A stretch of 64,000 nucleotides of DNA from Sphingomonas sp. PR090111-T3T-6A (GTDB lineage Bacteria > Pseudomonadota > Alphaproteobacteria > Sphingomonadales > Sphingomonadaceae), in the NCBI RefSeq assembly GCF_000383095.1, contig NZ_AORL01000021.1, forward strand, positions 744,001-808,000, read 5' to 3'. A program made the position numbers and the translations under genes. Each line of letters begins with the position of its first letter. Positions within the stretch are counted from its first letter, which is position 1. Shown in pieces: positions 41,183 through 50,583 of this stretch. Under the pieces are notes generated by a model. It was not told where the DNA came from, made no database searches, and saw nothing but the letters and a program-made list of their open reading frames with translations.

Positions 41183-41875
41183 ATGGGGCTGCACGCCGAG
41201 GATATCACCGGGATCGACGACATCGCGCTGGCGCGCCGGATCGGCCAGCGCGACCCTGCCGCCGTGCGATTGATGACCGAACGCAACAACCAGCGGCTGT
41301 TCCGCGCGGCGTGGAGCATCCTCGGCGACCGTAGCGAGGCGGAGGATGCCGTGCAGAGCGCCTATTGCCAGGCGTTCGCGGCGATCCACAGTTTTGCCGG
41401 CCGGTCGTCCCTGTCGACCTGGCTGACTCGGATCGTCATCAACGAAGCGCTCGGACGGGGACGCGCGGCCAGCCGCCGCCGCGCCCGGCTCGACGCGGAA
41501 TCGGTGACCGATCTGGATGATTATCGGGACAAGCTGATGCGGGGATCGATCGAACAGGGGGCCGAAGCAGCACTGGCACGAAAACAAATGCGCATGATGC
41601 TCGAAAAGGCGATCGTGACCCTGCCATCCGAATTCCGGCTGGTGTTCGTGATGCGCGAGATCGAGGGGCTCTCGGTCGAGGAAGTCGCCGAGGCGCTGGG
41701 GATATTGCCCGCCACGGTGAAAACCAGGCTGCTTCGCGCCCGCCGGCGGCTGCGCGAGGCTCTGGCCCCCGAGTTTCAGGCGAGCCTGATCGGCGTCTTC
41801 CCCTTCGCCGGTGTCGACTGCGCGGCGCTGACGGAGCGCGTCGTGCACGCCTTGTGCGGCGAACAGTCAGGTTGA
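41183..41875 (+). CDS. ECF RNA polymerase sigma factor
   Basis: A 230-residue factor 9 bp downstream of folE. Region 2: NNQRLFRAAWSILGDRSEAE, DAVQSAYCQAFAAIHSFAGR and LSTWLTRIVINEALGRGRAA. Region 4: TLPSEFRLVFVMREIEGLS, VEEVAEALGILPATVKTRLL and RARRRLREAL. No anti-sigma gene is adjacent. It is the obvious candidate to recognise the two identical GGGAACC-N16-ATCCAAT promoters at 40416–40493 and so control itself, folE, DUF4142 and the cupredoxin. Confidence 0.92.
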   Translation: MGLHAEDITGIDDIALARRIGQRDPAAVRLMTERNNQRLFRAAWSILGDRSEAEDAVQSAYCQAFAAIHSFAGRSSLSTWLTRIVINEALGRGRAASRRRARLDAESVTDLDDYRDKLMRGSIEQGAEAALARKQMRMMLEKAIVTLPSEFRLVFVMREIEGLSVEEVAEALGILPATVKTRLLRARRRLREALAPEFQASLIGVFPFAGVDCAALTERVVHALCGEQSG

Positions 41876-41958
41876 CGGACGGCCCCGCATCGCCGCGCAA
41901 ACGATCGATGTTCCGGATCGTTGGTAAGTCGAGCACCGCCTTTCCGGGAGAGTGATCG

Positions 41959-42174
41959 ATGAGCACGCATTTCAAGGTCGGCGACCATGTCGGCTGGAAC
42001 TCCGAGGCCGGGCAGGTCAGCGGCCGGATCATCGGAGTCCATACGCAGGACACGAACTACAAGGGCTATACGCACCACGCGAGCCCCGATGAGCCGCAAT
42101 ATGAGATCAAGAGCGACAAGACCGACCATGTCGCCTTGCACAAGGGATCGGCGTTGCGGCTCATCGACGGCTGA
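41959..42174 (+). CDS. DUF2945 / HVA1 Tudor-like small protein
   Basis: A 71-residue protein reading FKVGDHVGWNSEAGQVSGRI, then PQYEIKSDKTDHVALHKGSA. The layout matches the 'hypervirulence-associated TUDOR' (DUF2945) family of small beta-barrel proteins. Cytoplasmic; function unknown. GGGAG lies 7 bp before the ATG. It follows the sigma gene by 83 bp and may be in its regulon. Confidence 0.87.
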   Translation: MSTHFKVGDHVGWNSEAGQVSGRIIGVHTQDTNYKGYTHHASPDEPQYEIKSDKTDHVALHKGSALRLIDG

Positions 42175-42201
42175 TGGTCCGCCTCCCGAAGCAGCATCGC
42201 C

Positions 42202-42424
42202 TCATTTGGCGAAGGAGATTGTCAGCTCCTTCTCATTGGTATCGACGACGAACACCGCCAGTAGGTGCTGGCGTTGGTGCTCACCCCATGACGGTCGCCG
42301 GGCATCTCGGAGAAGCTCTGGCCGGCAGTGTGGACGTTGCCGGTCCGTTGTTGATTTGGGCGTCCGCAAGCACGCCGCCGAGCGGCAAGGCCGCAAGAAG
42401 CGGCGGGCAGAGGATGCGCTTCAT
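42202..42424 (-). pseudogene. Frameshifted small exported protein gene
   Basis: ATG 42424 has a strong ribosome site (GGGAGGGAGAG) and opens a signal peptide, MKRILCPPLLAALPLGGVLA. The frame then stops after 47 codons, but plausible protein continues in other frames: GNVHTAGQSFSEMPGDRHGV and STNASTYWR in one, then VFVVDTNEKELTISFAK to a stop at 42202. Joining all three needs two frame changes (the interval is 223 bases). Either the gene is decayed or the assembly has indels. Family not recognised. It follows the NmrA-like gene by 29 bp on the same strand. Confidence 0.5.
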
Positions 42425-42453
42425 GCTCTCCCTCCCGTGATCGACGCGCGGGA

Positions 42454-43209
42454 TCAGTTGCCCATGCGCGGGCGGGCAATCCATTCGTCGAGGCCGATCC
42501 GGCCAAGCCGCGCTTCGCCCAGCGGCACGAGCGAAAGTTCCTCGACCCGGCCTCCGAAATATAGGGCCTCGGGATCGCTCACCACGTCCCGCGGATCGCC
42601 GACAGCCTTCAGATAGCGCGCGATGAAGGTATCGAACGGGGCACGTTCCGGCCCCGCGATCTCGACGATGCCGCACCGCGGCTCCGCCTGCGCCACGTCG
42701 GCGACAACCGCCGCGACGTCGTCTGCCGCGATCGGCTGGAACAATCCGGGCGAGAGCCGGACCTTGTCTCCACCCATGCTGGAATCCGCGATGCCGCCGA
42801 GGAACTCCAGAAACTGGGTGGCGCGGATGATGGTGTAGGGAACGCCCGAGGCTTCGATCAGCTTTTCCTGCGCCACCTTGGCGCGGAAATAGCCGTTTTC
42901 GGGCGTCCGGTCGGTGCCGACGATCGACAGCGCCACATGATGCCCCACCCCCGCCGCCTTCTCCGCCGCCAGAAGGTTTCGGCCCGATGTCTCGAAGAAA
43001 TTCAGGACCGCATTATCTTCGAATGATGGCGAGTTGGTGAGATCGATCACCACCTTCGCTCCCGCCAGGGCGTCGTCGAGACCTTCACCGGTCAGGCTGT
43101 TGACGCCGCTGCTGGGCGAACCGACGACCACGTCGTGGCCGCTTTGGCGCAGGAGGGGGACAGTCTTCGATCCGATCAAGCCGGTGCCACCGATCACCAC
43201 GATCTTCAT
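42454..43209 (-). CDS. NmrA/SDR-type NAD(P)-binding oxidoreductase
   Basis: A 251-residue atypical short-chain dehydrogenase. Start 43209 gives the dinucleotide motif MKIVVIGGTGLIGSKTVPLL at the N-terminus. VVIDLTNSPSFED, VGHHVALSIVGTDRTPENGY and GVPYTIIRATQFLEFLGG match the NmrA/NAD(P)H-binding 'SDR_a5' group, which lacks the classical Tyr-x3-Lys dyad and often senses or reduces quinones or flavins. The longer frame upstream adds no conserved sequence. The pseudogene follows on the same strand. Confidence 0.87.
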   Translation of the reverse strand: MKIVVIGGTGLIGSKTVPLLRQSGHDVVVGSPSSGVNSLTGEGLDDALAGAKVVIDLTNSPSFEDNAVLNFFETSGRNLLAAEKAAGVGHHVALSIVGTDRTPENGYFRAKVAQEKLIEASGVPYTIIRATQFLEFLGGIADSSMGGDKVRLSPGLFQPIAADDVAAVVADVAQAEPRCGIVEIAGPERAPFDTFIARYLKAVGDPRDVVSDPEALYFGGRVEELSLVPLGEARLGRIGLDEWIARPRMGN

Positions 43210-43467
43210 AGCGCGACCTCGCCTCGTTCGTGCCGGCACACCGCAGACGGTGGAAGGATGCGAAAAATCCACCCGCGATGACCGGGCCGCCAAGCCCCGA
43301 TGAACGCCGACTGGTACGAGAGCATGGCCCTGGACACGGTGAATATGCGTGTCCCGAGACTTATAAATCTTCGGCAAGTCGGCCGCAAGCAACGCCGCGC
43401 CGTAGCCCCCGAGCGATCCTTGCGGCCAATGTCGAGAGGGCTCGACAGAGCGCTGCAGGCGGCCTCT

Positions 43468-44604
43468 TTAACGAAGCACCCGCTTGGCATCCACCAGCCG
43501 GACATCATGCATCTGGTTGAGATACGCTTCGAGATATCCTTTGTGGGAAGAGCCCACGATCACCAGCATCCGCATGCCGGGATAGCGGCCGAGCACGTCG
43601 CGGATATTCGCCGCCATGCGCAGATTGCGCGTTTCCCAATAGCCAACATAACCCCGCCCGAATTGTTGCGGGGACGGCTCGACAAGCGCCGCACCGAAGT
43701 CTGAGCGATATGTCAGATCGGGTACGCCCGGAGCATTTTCCGCGCGGTACATCTCCAGAATGCCGCCAGGCTCCGACAGGCCTTTCTGCAATCTCGCATC
43801 CTCGGCCTGCCGGGCATGCGTCGCCGGATTGTCCCATGCGCGCGCGATCGCATCGGCAGCGGCCTTGCGCTCGGCTGGATCGCTGCTGTCGGGCGTGTCC
43901 GCCGAATGATCGTCCATGCTCCAGAGACGTTCCAGCCCCAGCCGCGCGGCCAGCACGGCCGACACGAGGCAGGTCTCGTTGCGCCGGTTCTTGAACTTTT
44001 CGAGCGCGGCCGCGAGCTCGTCGTTCAGGCCGTCGCCCGCTCGCCGTTGATCCGGCGGGAGCCTGAGCCATTGCACCAATGCAGAGCCGCGCTCTCCAGC
44101 CGCCATGAAAATCGCCGCCAGGTGCCGCCGCTGCCCGGGCGTCGGCGAGACCGGCCACGTGGCGAGCAGCCGATCGGCTTCGGCATTGGCGGCCAGCAGG
44201 TCCAACCCGGTCGACCGGAATGCGGGCGCGGTATCGGCGCAATAATATTGGACCGTCTCGGCGTATCGTGACGGATAACGGCGGAGACCGTCGCATTGCA
44301 GGCCGGAGAGATCCTCCGTGGCGATGCCGGTCGGGTGCCACGATGCGAGCCGATCGAGAAGCGGCGACAATATCTCGGGGGCAAAACTATCGGGGAGCCC
44401 CGACAGATGGGCGGTGCCCAGCACCAGCACCTCGTTCGGGCGGCCGGGAGGCGGTCCTTTCAGCTTCTCCGGATGGAAGGACGGACGATAATCCTGCGCC
44501 TGCGTTGCGCCCGACGACAGGAGCAGAACTCCAATCGCGCCGGCCAGCGCGGAACATGCCAGCCTTCCAGACCGGCGCGAGAGGGAAGGTCTGCGGAATA
44601 TCAT
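43468..44604 (-). CDS. DUF5694 (TraB/PrgY-like) exported protein
   Basis: A 378-residue protein with a signal peptide (about 1–36, ending GATQAQ). Conserved blocks are EVLVLGTAHLSGLPD, IATEDLSGLQCDG, NETCLVSAV and MLVIVGSSHKGYLEAYLNQM. The GTAH and GSSH motifs resemble the GxxH sites of TraB/TIKI-type metalloproteins, to which DUF5694 appears related. A periplasmic hydrolase role is possible but unproven. A 20-bp inverted repeat nearly identical to that at pcm–tolC lies 19 bp upstream of the start. Confidence 0.78.
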   Translation of the reverse strand: MIFRRPSLSRRSGRLACSALAGAIGVLLLSSGATQAQDYRPSFHPEKLKGPPPGRPNEVLVLGTAHLSGLPDSFAPEILSPLLDRLASWHPTGIATEDLSGLQCDGLRRYPSRYAETVQYYCADTAPAFRSTGLDLLAANAEADRLLATWPVSPTPGQRRHLAAIFMAAGERGSALVQWLRLPPDQRRAGDGLNDELAAALEKFKNRRNETCLVSAVLAARLGLERLWSMDDHSADTPDSSDPAERKAAADAIARAWDNPATHARQAEDARLQKGLSEPGGILEMYRAENAPGVPDLTYRSDFGAALVEPSPQQFGRGYVGYWETRNLRMAANIRDVLGRYPGMRMLVIVGSSHKGYLEAYLNQMHDVRLVDAKRVLR

Positions 44605-44623
44605 GGAAGACTGTTAGCAACGG

Positions 44624-44643
44624 TGTATTGTCAATGCAATACA
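44624..44643. promoter_or_regulatory. Inverted-repeat operator candidate upstream of DUF5694 gene
   Basis: TGTATTG-TCAATG-CAATACA, a perfect 7-6-7 inverted repeat ending 19 bp before the start codon at 44604. It matches the minus-strand sequence at 2706–2725 in 17 of 20 bases and has almost the same distance to the start codon. On the minus strand it includes TTGACA, so binding would cover a -35 element. Confidence 0.55.
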
Positions 44644-44861
44644 CTTCGCACAAGCGACTCCGCCACGGATTTTCAGCCGGGTTCGCTGAGCAGATCGGCG
44701 GATGCTGAACGTAGGCATGTTCCTACATGTGACCCTGCGACAACATATCCCGGTTCCTCCACAGGAAAATCCATCCTCCCCGTCAGGTCCGCCTCTTTAT
44801 CGTTGCCCGCCCAGCCGCAGTCCGCCTTTCCTGACATCCGGAATCGGGAGTGGCATGAGCG

Positions 44862-46448
44862 ATGGGCGGGATGAGCAGCACCTTGTCGGACCGGCAGGCG
44901 ATCTGGGCGTTCGTGCTCGGCTGCGTCGCCGTCACAGCGGGAGTATGCGCCCACCTGCCCATGTTCGCGATGGCCCGCGCGATGCACTATCATCTGGCCG
45001 GCATGCCGATGGATCGCATGATGATCTCCGGCATGGGGCTCATCATCGCGGGCGTCTTCGTGGCCGCTTATGGCCTGCTGCCGCGCAATGTCGCCGCGCA
45101 ACGTGCCGTCGCAGCCGACATCGTCGTCGCCGCGCCGGAGGATGCGCATCTGGGGGCCTCCCACTGGGGACTGATGGCGATCCTCGTGATCGCATTGGTG
45201 ATCGACGTGATGAAGCCCGCTTCCCTCGGCTTCACCGTGCCGGGCATGGTCAGCGAATATGGCGTGCCGAAGAAGACCGTGTCGCTGGTCCCCTTCTTCG
45301 CATTGGCGGGCACGGTCGCCGGTTCGGTGCTGTGGGGCTGGATCGCGGACATCTACGGCCGCAAGGCTTCCATCCTGCTGTCCGCGGTGATGTTCGTGGG
45401 GACGTCGATCTGTGGTGCGATGCCCAGCCTCGCCTGGAACATCGCCATGTGCTTCATGATGGGAGCGGCCGCCGGCGGCATGCTTCCGGTGACCTATGCC
45501 CTGCTCGCCGAGATGATGCCCAACCGCCATCGCGGCTGGAGCCTGGTGCTGGTGGGTGGGCTGGGTGCCGTCGGTGGCTACTTCGCCGCGAGCGGGCTTT
45601 CGGCGGTGCTGCAGCCCATCTTCGGTTGGCGTATCCTCTGGCTCGCCAATCTGCCGACCGGCTTGATCCTCGTCGTGCTCGGCGCTTTCATCCCGGAATC
45701 CGCCAAGTTCCTGCTGGCCCGCGGCCGCGCGCAGGAAGCGGAAGCCGTCATGCGCCGCTTCGGCTCCAAGGCACGGCACGCCAGCGCCGCCGTGATCGCC
45801 GCCAGAACGGGATCGCACGCTTTGTCCGGCCTCAAGCTCTACGGCAAGCTGGCCGCGCTCAGCATGTGCGCCCTCACCTGGGGGCTGGTGAATTTCGGGC
45901 TGCTGCTGTGGCTGCCGGCCGATCTCGTCGCGAAGGGCTATTCCGTCGGCGTGTCGAGCAGATTGCTGGCCGAGAGCGCGCTGATCGCCTTTCCGACCGT
46001 CTTCATCGCCGCTTTGCTCTATAGCCGCTGGAGCACCAAATGGTCGCTGGTGACGATGGTCGCGGTGACGATGCTGGGGCTTCTGCTTGTCCTGCGGCTC
46101 GAACTGGCAGGCGGCGGCAGCCCGGTGCTGCCGGTCGCGTTGCTGATCGTGGGCACCAACGGGATCATCGCGATCGTGCTGCCCTACACGGCCGAGAGCT
46201 TCCCCCTGAAGGTACGCGGCCGGGCGACGGGATGGGTCGCGGCCTGCACGAAATCGGGCGGCCTGTTCGCGCAGGCGCTCACGATCAGTGGCATCATTCT
46301 GTCCATGGGGCTGTCATCCGCGCTGATCATGGTCCCGACGCTGTTGTCGCTGATGCTGGTCGCCTGGTTCGGCCGCGAGACCCGAGGGAGCGACCTGCGC
46401 GATCTCGACGCCGACAGCGGACAGATCGGCCATGTGGAAATGCTATAG
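44862..46448 (+). CDS. MFS transporter (aromatic acid:H+ symporter type)
   Basis: A 528-residue major facilitator with about 12 membrane segments, split by a long loop after segment 2 (NVAAQRAVAADIVVAAPEDA). The loop 2–3 motif is GWIADIYGRKASILLSA, and loop 8–9 has LLYSRWSTKWSL. PNRHRGWSLVLVGGLGAVGG and PESAKFLLARGR are typical of the metabolite/aromatic acid symporter group. Substrate unknown; the adjacent aldehyde oxidoreductase suggests an aromatic aldehyde or acid (inference). ATG 44871 is an alternative start. It is convergent with paoC-like. Confidence 0.85.
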   Translation: MGGMSSTLSDRQAIWAFVLGCVAVTAGVCAHLPMFAMARAMHYHLAGMPMDRMMISGMGLIIAGVFVAAYGLLPRNVAAQRAVAADIVVAAPEDAHLGASHWGLMAILVIALVIDVMKPASLGFTVPGMVSEYGVPKKTVSLVPFFALAGTVAGSVLWGWIADIYGRKASILLSAVMFVGTSICGAMPSLAWNIAMCFMMGAAAGGMLPVTYALLAEMMPNRHRGWSLVLVGGLGAVGGYFAASGLSAVLQPIFGWRILWLANLPTGLILVVLGAFIPESAKFLLARGRAQEAEAVMRRFGSKARHASAAVIAARTGSHALSGLKLYGKLAALSMCALTWGLVNFGLLLWLPADLVAKGYSVGVSSRLLAESALIAFPTVFIAALLYSRWSTKWSLVTMVAVTMLGLLLVLRLELAGGGSPVLPVALLIVGTNGIIAIVLPYTAESFPLKVRGRATGWVAACTKSGGLFAQALTISGIILSMGLSSALIMVPTLLSLMLVAWFGRETRGSDLRDLDADSGQIGHVEML

Positions 46449-46469
46449 ACGGCAGAGGCGGTCGGCGGA

Positions 46470-48680
46470 TCAGGTCAGCGCCGGGAGTCGATCCAGATGC
46501 TTGTCGAGCGTGACCGGATAGTCCCGCACCCGCACACCCGTTGCGTTGTAAACAGCGTTCGCCACTGCCGCGCCGACACCGCAGATGCCGAGTTCGCCTA
46601 CCCCCTTCGCCTTCATCGGCGATGACATCGGGTCGACCTCGTCCAGGAAGATCACGTCCTGATGCGGGATATCGGCATGGACCGGCACCTCATATCCGGC
46701 GAGATCGTGATTGACGAAGAAGCCGAAGCGCGTGTCGACCGCCAGTTCCTCCATCAGCGCCGCACCGACGCCCATCGTCATCGCGCCGATCACCTGACTG
46801 CGCGCCGATTTGGGATTGAGGATGCGCCCCGCCGCGCACACCGCAAGCATACGCCGCACGCGAATTTCGCCGGTCGCGGCATCGACCGCCGCCTCGACGA
46901 AATGCCCCGCGAAGGTCGATTGCTGATATTTCTTGCCGAGATCGCCATATTCGATCCCGTCCTCGCCGATCAGCGGCCCCTCCCGCGCCGCGTCCATGAG
47001 GTCGACGCTCCGGTTTCCGGCCTTCACATGCCCGTCGGCGAACAGCGCATCACTGGAATTGATGCCCAGCTTCTGCGCCACCGCATCGCGCAGTTTCAGG
47101 CACGCGGCATAGACCCCTGAGGTCGAATTGACCGCGCCGAATTGACCGCCCGAGCCGCACGACACCGGAAAGGCGGAATCGCCGAGCCGGACCTCGACCC
47201 GGTCGAGCGGCACCCCCATCGTCTCCGCGGCGGTCTGTGCGATGATCGTGTAGCTGCCCGTGCCGATGTCGGTCATGTCGGTCTCGACGACGATCCGGCC
47301 GTCGCGCTCCAGCCGCACGCGGGCCGCCGACTTGAAGGGAATATGGTTGCGGAAGCCTGCCGCCATGCCCATGCCCACCATCCAGCGCCCGTCGCGGACG
47401 CTGCCGGGCTTCGCCGCCCGCCTCGCCCAGCCGAACCGCTCGGCGCCCTCGCGCAGGCACCGGATGAACTGGCGCTGCGAGAAGGGCCGCTCGGGCTTTT
47501 CGGGATCGACCTGCGTATCGTTGAGAATGCGGAACTCGACCGGGTCCATGCCCAGCTTCTCCGCCATCTCGTCGATCGCAATTTCGAGCGCCATCATGCC
47601 CGGCGCCTCGCCCGGCGCGCGCATCGCGTTGCCTTCCGGCAGATCGAGCACGGCAAGGCGCATCGCCGTCATGCGGTTGGCGCCGGCGTAGAGAAGGCGG
47701 GTCTGGCCCACCGCCGTCTCGGGATCACCGCCGGGCAAATTGCCCGACCAGCTTTCATGCGCGACCGCGGTCAGCTTGCCGTCCTTCGTCGCGCCCAGCC
47801 GGATACGCTGGATCGTGGCGGGGCGATGCGTCGTATTGTTGAACATCAACGGCCGCGTGAGCGCGACCTTGACCGGCCGGCCCGCCGCCTTCGCGCCCAG
47901 AGCAGCCATCAGGGCATCGGCGCGCACGAACAGTTTCCCACCAAACCCACCGCCGATATAAGGCGAGACGAGCCGCACCTGCTCGGGCTTCAGCCCCAAT
48001 GTCTTGGCGACGTCGCCCCTGCCCCATGCGATCATCTGGTTCGATGTGTAGATCGTGAGCTGATCGCCATTCCAGACAGCCATCGACGCGTGCGGCTCCA
48101 TCATCGCGTGCGACTGCACAGGCGTCGAATATGTGGCGTCGAGCGTCACCGGCGCCGCCGCGAACGCGCCCTCGAAATCGCCGACCCTGGTCTCCGGATC
48201 GCCGCTGAAGCCGCCACCGGGGGCGAGCGGCGCGCCGTCTCTGGCCGCGGCGAGATCGAACGCGCCCTTCTCGCGGGAATATTCGACACGCACCAGAGTG
48301 GCGGCAGCGCGCGCCTGCTCGAATGTCTCGGCGACCACCACGGCGATCGCCTGATGATAATGCTCGATCTCCGGCCCGCCGAGCAATTTGGCGGTGTTGA
48401 AGTTGCCCTTGCCGAGCTTGCCGGCGGTATCGGCCGTCACGATCGCCAGCACGCCCGGCGCGGCTTTTGCCGCAGCAAGATCCAGCGCGGTGATCCGCCC
48501 CTTGGCGATCGCCGCTCCCAAGACGAAACCGTAAGCCGGGTTCGCCACGACATCATGGCGTTCATAGGCGTAATGCGCGGTGCCGGTGGTCTTGAGCGGG
48601 CCTTCGATCCGGTCGGTGGCCTTGCCGACGATCCTGAGGCGATCGATCGGGTTGGTCGTGGCGGGCGTGTCGAACTTCAT
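46470..48680 (-). CDS. paoC: Aldehyde oxidoreductase molybdenum-binding subunit (PaoC-like)
   Basis: A 736-residue xanthine-oxidase-family subunit. It has YAYERHDVVANPAYGFVLG near the N-terminus, the Mo-pterin motif VSPYIGGGFGGKLFV, and the catalytic Glu in AKGVGELGICGVGAAVANA near the C-terminus. With the two genes upstream it forms a PaoABC-type enzyme that oxidises aromatic aldehydes to acids in the periplasm. The operon order here is paoA–paoB–paoC, and 3 bp separate this start from the paoB stop. No PaoD chaperone follows, unlike in E. coli. Confidence 0.92.
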   Translation of the reverse strand: MKFDTPATTNPIDRLRIVGKATDRIEGPLKTTGTAHYAYERHDVVANPAYGFVLGAAIAKGRITALDLAAAKAAPGVLAIVTADTAGKLGKGNFNTAKLLGGPEIEHYHQAIAVVVAETFEQARAAATLVRVEYSREKGAFDLAAARDGAPLAPGGGFSGDPETRVGDFEGAFAAAPVTLDATYSTPVQSHAMMEPHASMAVWNGDQLTIYTSNQMIAWGRGDVAKTLGLKPEQVRLVSPYIGGGFGGKLFVRADALMAALGAKAAGRPVKVALTRPLMFNNTTHRPATIQRIRLGATKDGKLTAVAHESWSGNLPGGDPETAVGQTRLLYAGANRMTAMRLAVLDLPEGNAMRAPGEAPGMMALEIAIDEMAEKLGMDPVEFRILNDTQVDPEKPERPFSQRQFIRCLREGAERFGWARRAAKPGSVRDGRWMVGMGMAAGFRNHIPFKSAARVRLERDGRIVVETDMTDIGTGSYTIIAQTAAETMGVPLDRVEVRLGDSAFPVSCGSGGQFGAVNSTSGVYAACLKLRDAVAQKLGINSSDALFADGHVKAGNRSVDLMDAAREGPLIGEDGIEYGDLGKKYQQSTFAGHFVEAAVDAATGEIRVRRMLAVCAAGRILNPKSARSQVIGAMTMGVGAALMEELAVDTRFGFFVNHDLAGYEVPVHADIPHQDVIFLDEVDPMSSPMKAKGVGELGICGVGAAVANAVYNATGVRVRDYPVTLDKHLDRLPALT

Positions 48681-48683
48681 CGC

Positions 48684-49634
48684 TCAGGCCCTCGCTTGTG
48701 CCAGCACCGCACCGAGCGTGCGCTCGACGAGGGTGAGCTTGAACGCATTCTCCCGCGTCGGCGTCGCGCCGGCGAGCAACCGGGACGTCATCGCCTTCGC
48801 GCCGCGCGGCATCTCCGCCTCGGCGGCCTCGACACGCCATGGCTTGGGCGCGATGCCGCCGATCGCGACACGGCCGCTGCCATCCTTCCGGACGATCGCC
48901 CCCACCGAGACGAGCGCGAAGGCATAGGACGCACGATCCCGCACCTTGTGATAGATATGCATACCCTCGATCGGCCGGGGCAGCGTCACGGCGGTGATGA
49001 ACTCGCCCTTGCCGAGCGTGGTTTCGATATGCGGCGTCGTGCCCGGCAACGTGTGCAGATCGACGATCGGAATGGTCCGGATGCTGCCGTCCGCCCTCAC
49101 CGTTTCCACCATCGCGTCGAGCGCTCGCATCGCGATCGCCATATCGCTCGGATGCGTGGCGATGCACGCCTCGCTCACCCCGATCACGCCGAGCGGCCGG
49201 CTATAGCCCCCGATCGCCGCGCAGCCGCTGCCCGGCCGGCGTTTGTTGCACGGCTGGTTGGTGTCGTAGAAATAGGGGCAGCGCGTTCGCTGGAGCAGGT
49301 TGCCGGCGGTTGTCGCCTTGTTGCGAAGCTGGCCGGATGCACCCGCCACGAGCGCGCGGCTGAGCAAGGCATAATCACGGCGCACCCGCTTGTCCGCGGC
49401 AAGATCGGTGTTGCGCACCAGCGCGCCGATCCTGAGACCGCCTTCCGCCGTCGGCTCGATCCTGTCGAGGCCAAGACCGTTCACGTCGATCAGATGCGCC
49501 GGCGTCTCGACCTCGATCTTCATGAGATCGAGCAGGTTGGTGCCGCCCGCGATGAACTTGGCGCCCGGCGTGCGCGCGGCCCTGGCGGCGGCGTCGCCGG
49601 CGGACGTTGCGCGCTCGTAGGTGAAGGGCCTCAT
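48684..49634 (-). CDS. paoB: Aldehyde oxidoreductase FAD-binding subunit (PaoB-like)
   Basis: A 316-residue FAD subunit. FAD contacts are in [20 protein letters not shown] and [16 protein letters not shown]. The 4Fe-4S loop special to the PaoB branch is present: [20 protein letters not shown] (about 119–138) has three of its Cys, with more nearby. Start 49634 overlaps the paoA stop by 4 bp; the longer open frame upstream runs through paoA in another frame and is not real. Confidence 0.92.
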   Translation of the reverse strand: MRPFTYERATSAGDAAARAARTPGAKFIAGGTNLLDLMKIEVETPAHLIDVNGLGLDRIEPTAEGGLRIGALVRNTDLAADKRVRRDYALLSRALVAGASGQLRNKATTAGNLLQRTRCPYFYDTNQPCNKRRPGSGCAAIGGYSRPLGVIGVSEACIATHPSDMAIAMRALDAMVETVRADGSIRTIPIVDLHTLPGTTPHIETTLGKGEFITAVTLPRPIEGMHIYHKVRDRASYAFALVSVGAIVRKDGSGRVAIGGIAPKPWRVEAAEAEMPRGAKAMTSRLLAGATPTRENAFKLTLVERTLGAVLAQARA

Positions 49635-50257
49635 GCCTTCTCTCCCGCGACTTCCGCCATGGCTTCGGCGATGTTGGAATAGGCGCCGCAGCGGCAGATA
49701 TTGCCGCTCATCCGCTCGCGCATCTCCATGTTCGTCGGCTTGATCGGCCCCGTCAGGTCGCCGGTGACGTGGCTGGGAATGCCCGCGCGGATCTCGTCGA
49801 GCACGGCGACCGCCGAGCAGATCTGGCCCGGCGTGCAGTAGCCGCATTGATAGCCGTCATGCTTGACGAACGCCGCCTGCATCGGATGCAGGTGGCCGGG
49901 TGCGCCGAGCCCTTCGATCGTGGTGACTTTTGCGCCCTCGTGCATCACCGCCAGCGTCAGGCAGGAATTGATCCGCCGCCCGTCGACGATCACCGTGCAG
50001 GCACCGCATTGGCCGTGATCGCAGCCTTTCTTGGTGCCGGTGAGATGAAGATGCTCCCTCAACGCATCGAGCAAGGTGGTGCGCGTATCGAGTTCGAGCT
50101 GTTGCGGCTGGCCATTCACTTCGAAAGCGACCCGGGCGCTATGCACTACCGCGACCGAAGCGGGCGACGCATCGGCCAGGGAAGGCAGCGTCGTGGCGAT
50201 CGCCGTTCCCACCATCATCCCGCGCCTGGACAGCTCGAAGTCGGAGAGGTTTGACAA
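49631..50257 (-). CDS. paoA: Aldehyde oxidoreductase 2Fe-2S subunit (PaoA-like), Tat-exported
   Basis: About 208 residues if begun at TTG 50257 (GGGAG about 9 bp upstream). That start gives a twin-arginine signal ([20 protein letters not shown]), as expected for a periplasmic Pao enzyme; the in-frame ATG at 50395 would add 46 unlikely residues. The N-terminal plant-type 2Fe-2S site has [12 protein letters not shown] with a later Cys (INSCLTL); the C-terminal 2Fe-2S site has [10 protein letters not shown] and GNICRCGAY. It passes electrons between the Mo and FAD subunits. Confidence 0.88.
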   Translation of the reverse strand: MSNLSDFELSRRGMMVGTAIATTLPSLADASPASVAVVHSARVAFEVNGQPQQLELDTRTTLLDALREHLHLTGTKKGCDHGQCGACTVIVDGRRINSCLTLAVMHEGAKVTTIEGLGAPGHLHPMQAAFVKHDGYQCGYCTPGQICSAVAVLDEIRAGIPSHVTGDLTGPIKPTNMEMRERMSGNICRCGAYSNIAEAMAEVAGEKA

Positions 50258-50583
50258 GGCGTCATTCTCCCAGCCTGGACGCGGTGCGTCGGGAAATTGG
50301 CCATGCGCATTCTCATACAAACCTTCGCAGGAAGATGCAGCCGGAAAGAGGGGCGGTGCGGAATTTCGTACCGTCAATGCGTCAGCCGCAGACACGTTCC
50401 GAAAGGAGCGAAGGCCGGGCCCCCTCGAACGATGGCCCGGATGTTTCCGGCGTCCCGGGTACGCCGCCGTAACATTCGCGCCACACTCTCCGGTTGCCCG
50501 CCTTGCGTGCGGGTGTTCCGCTTGGCGCGCGGCAAGGATGTGGCTAGCGTGTTACTCAAACCGAACACTAAAGAGGGGCCATC
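50258..50583. other. Divergent intergenic region between paoA and peptidase S10
   Basis: This 326-bp region separates two divergent genes and must contain both promoters. I see no convincing small gene and no clear palindrome. The reading frame of the paoA extension (to 50395) is not supported by a ribosome site. Confidence 0.4.

Noticed and set aside
43210-43467. Plus-strand frame from 43300 (MNADWYESM…) into the DUF5694 gene
   Set aside because: It continues antisense through a well-supported gene, and the unique part is too short to judge; no ribosome site.
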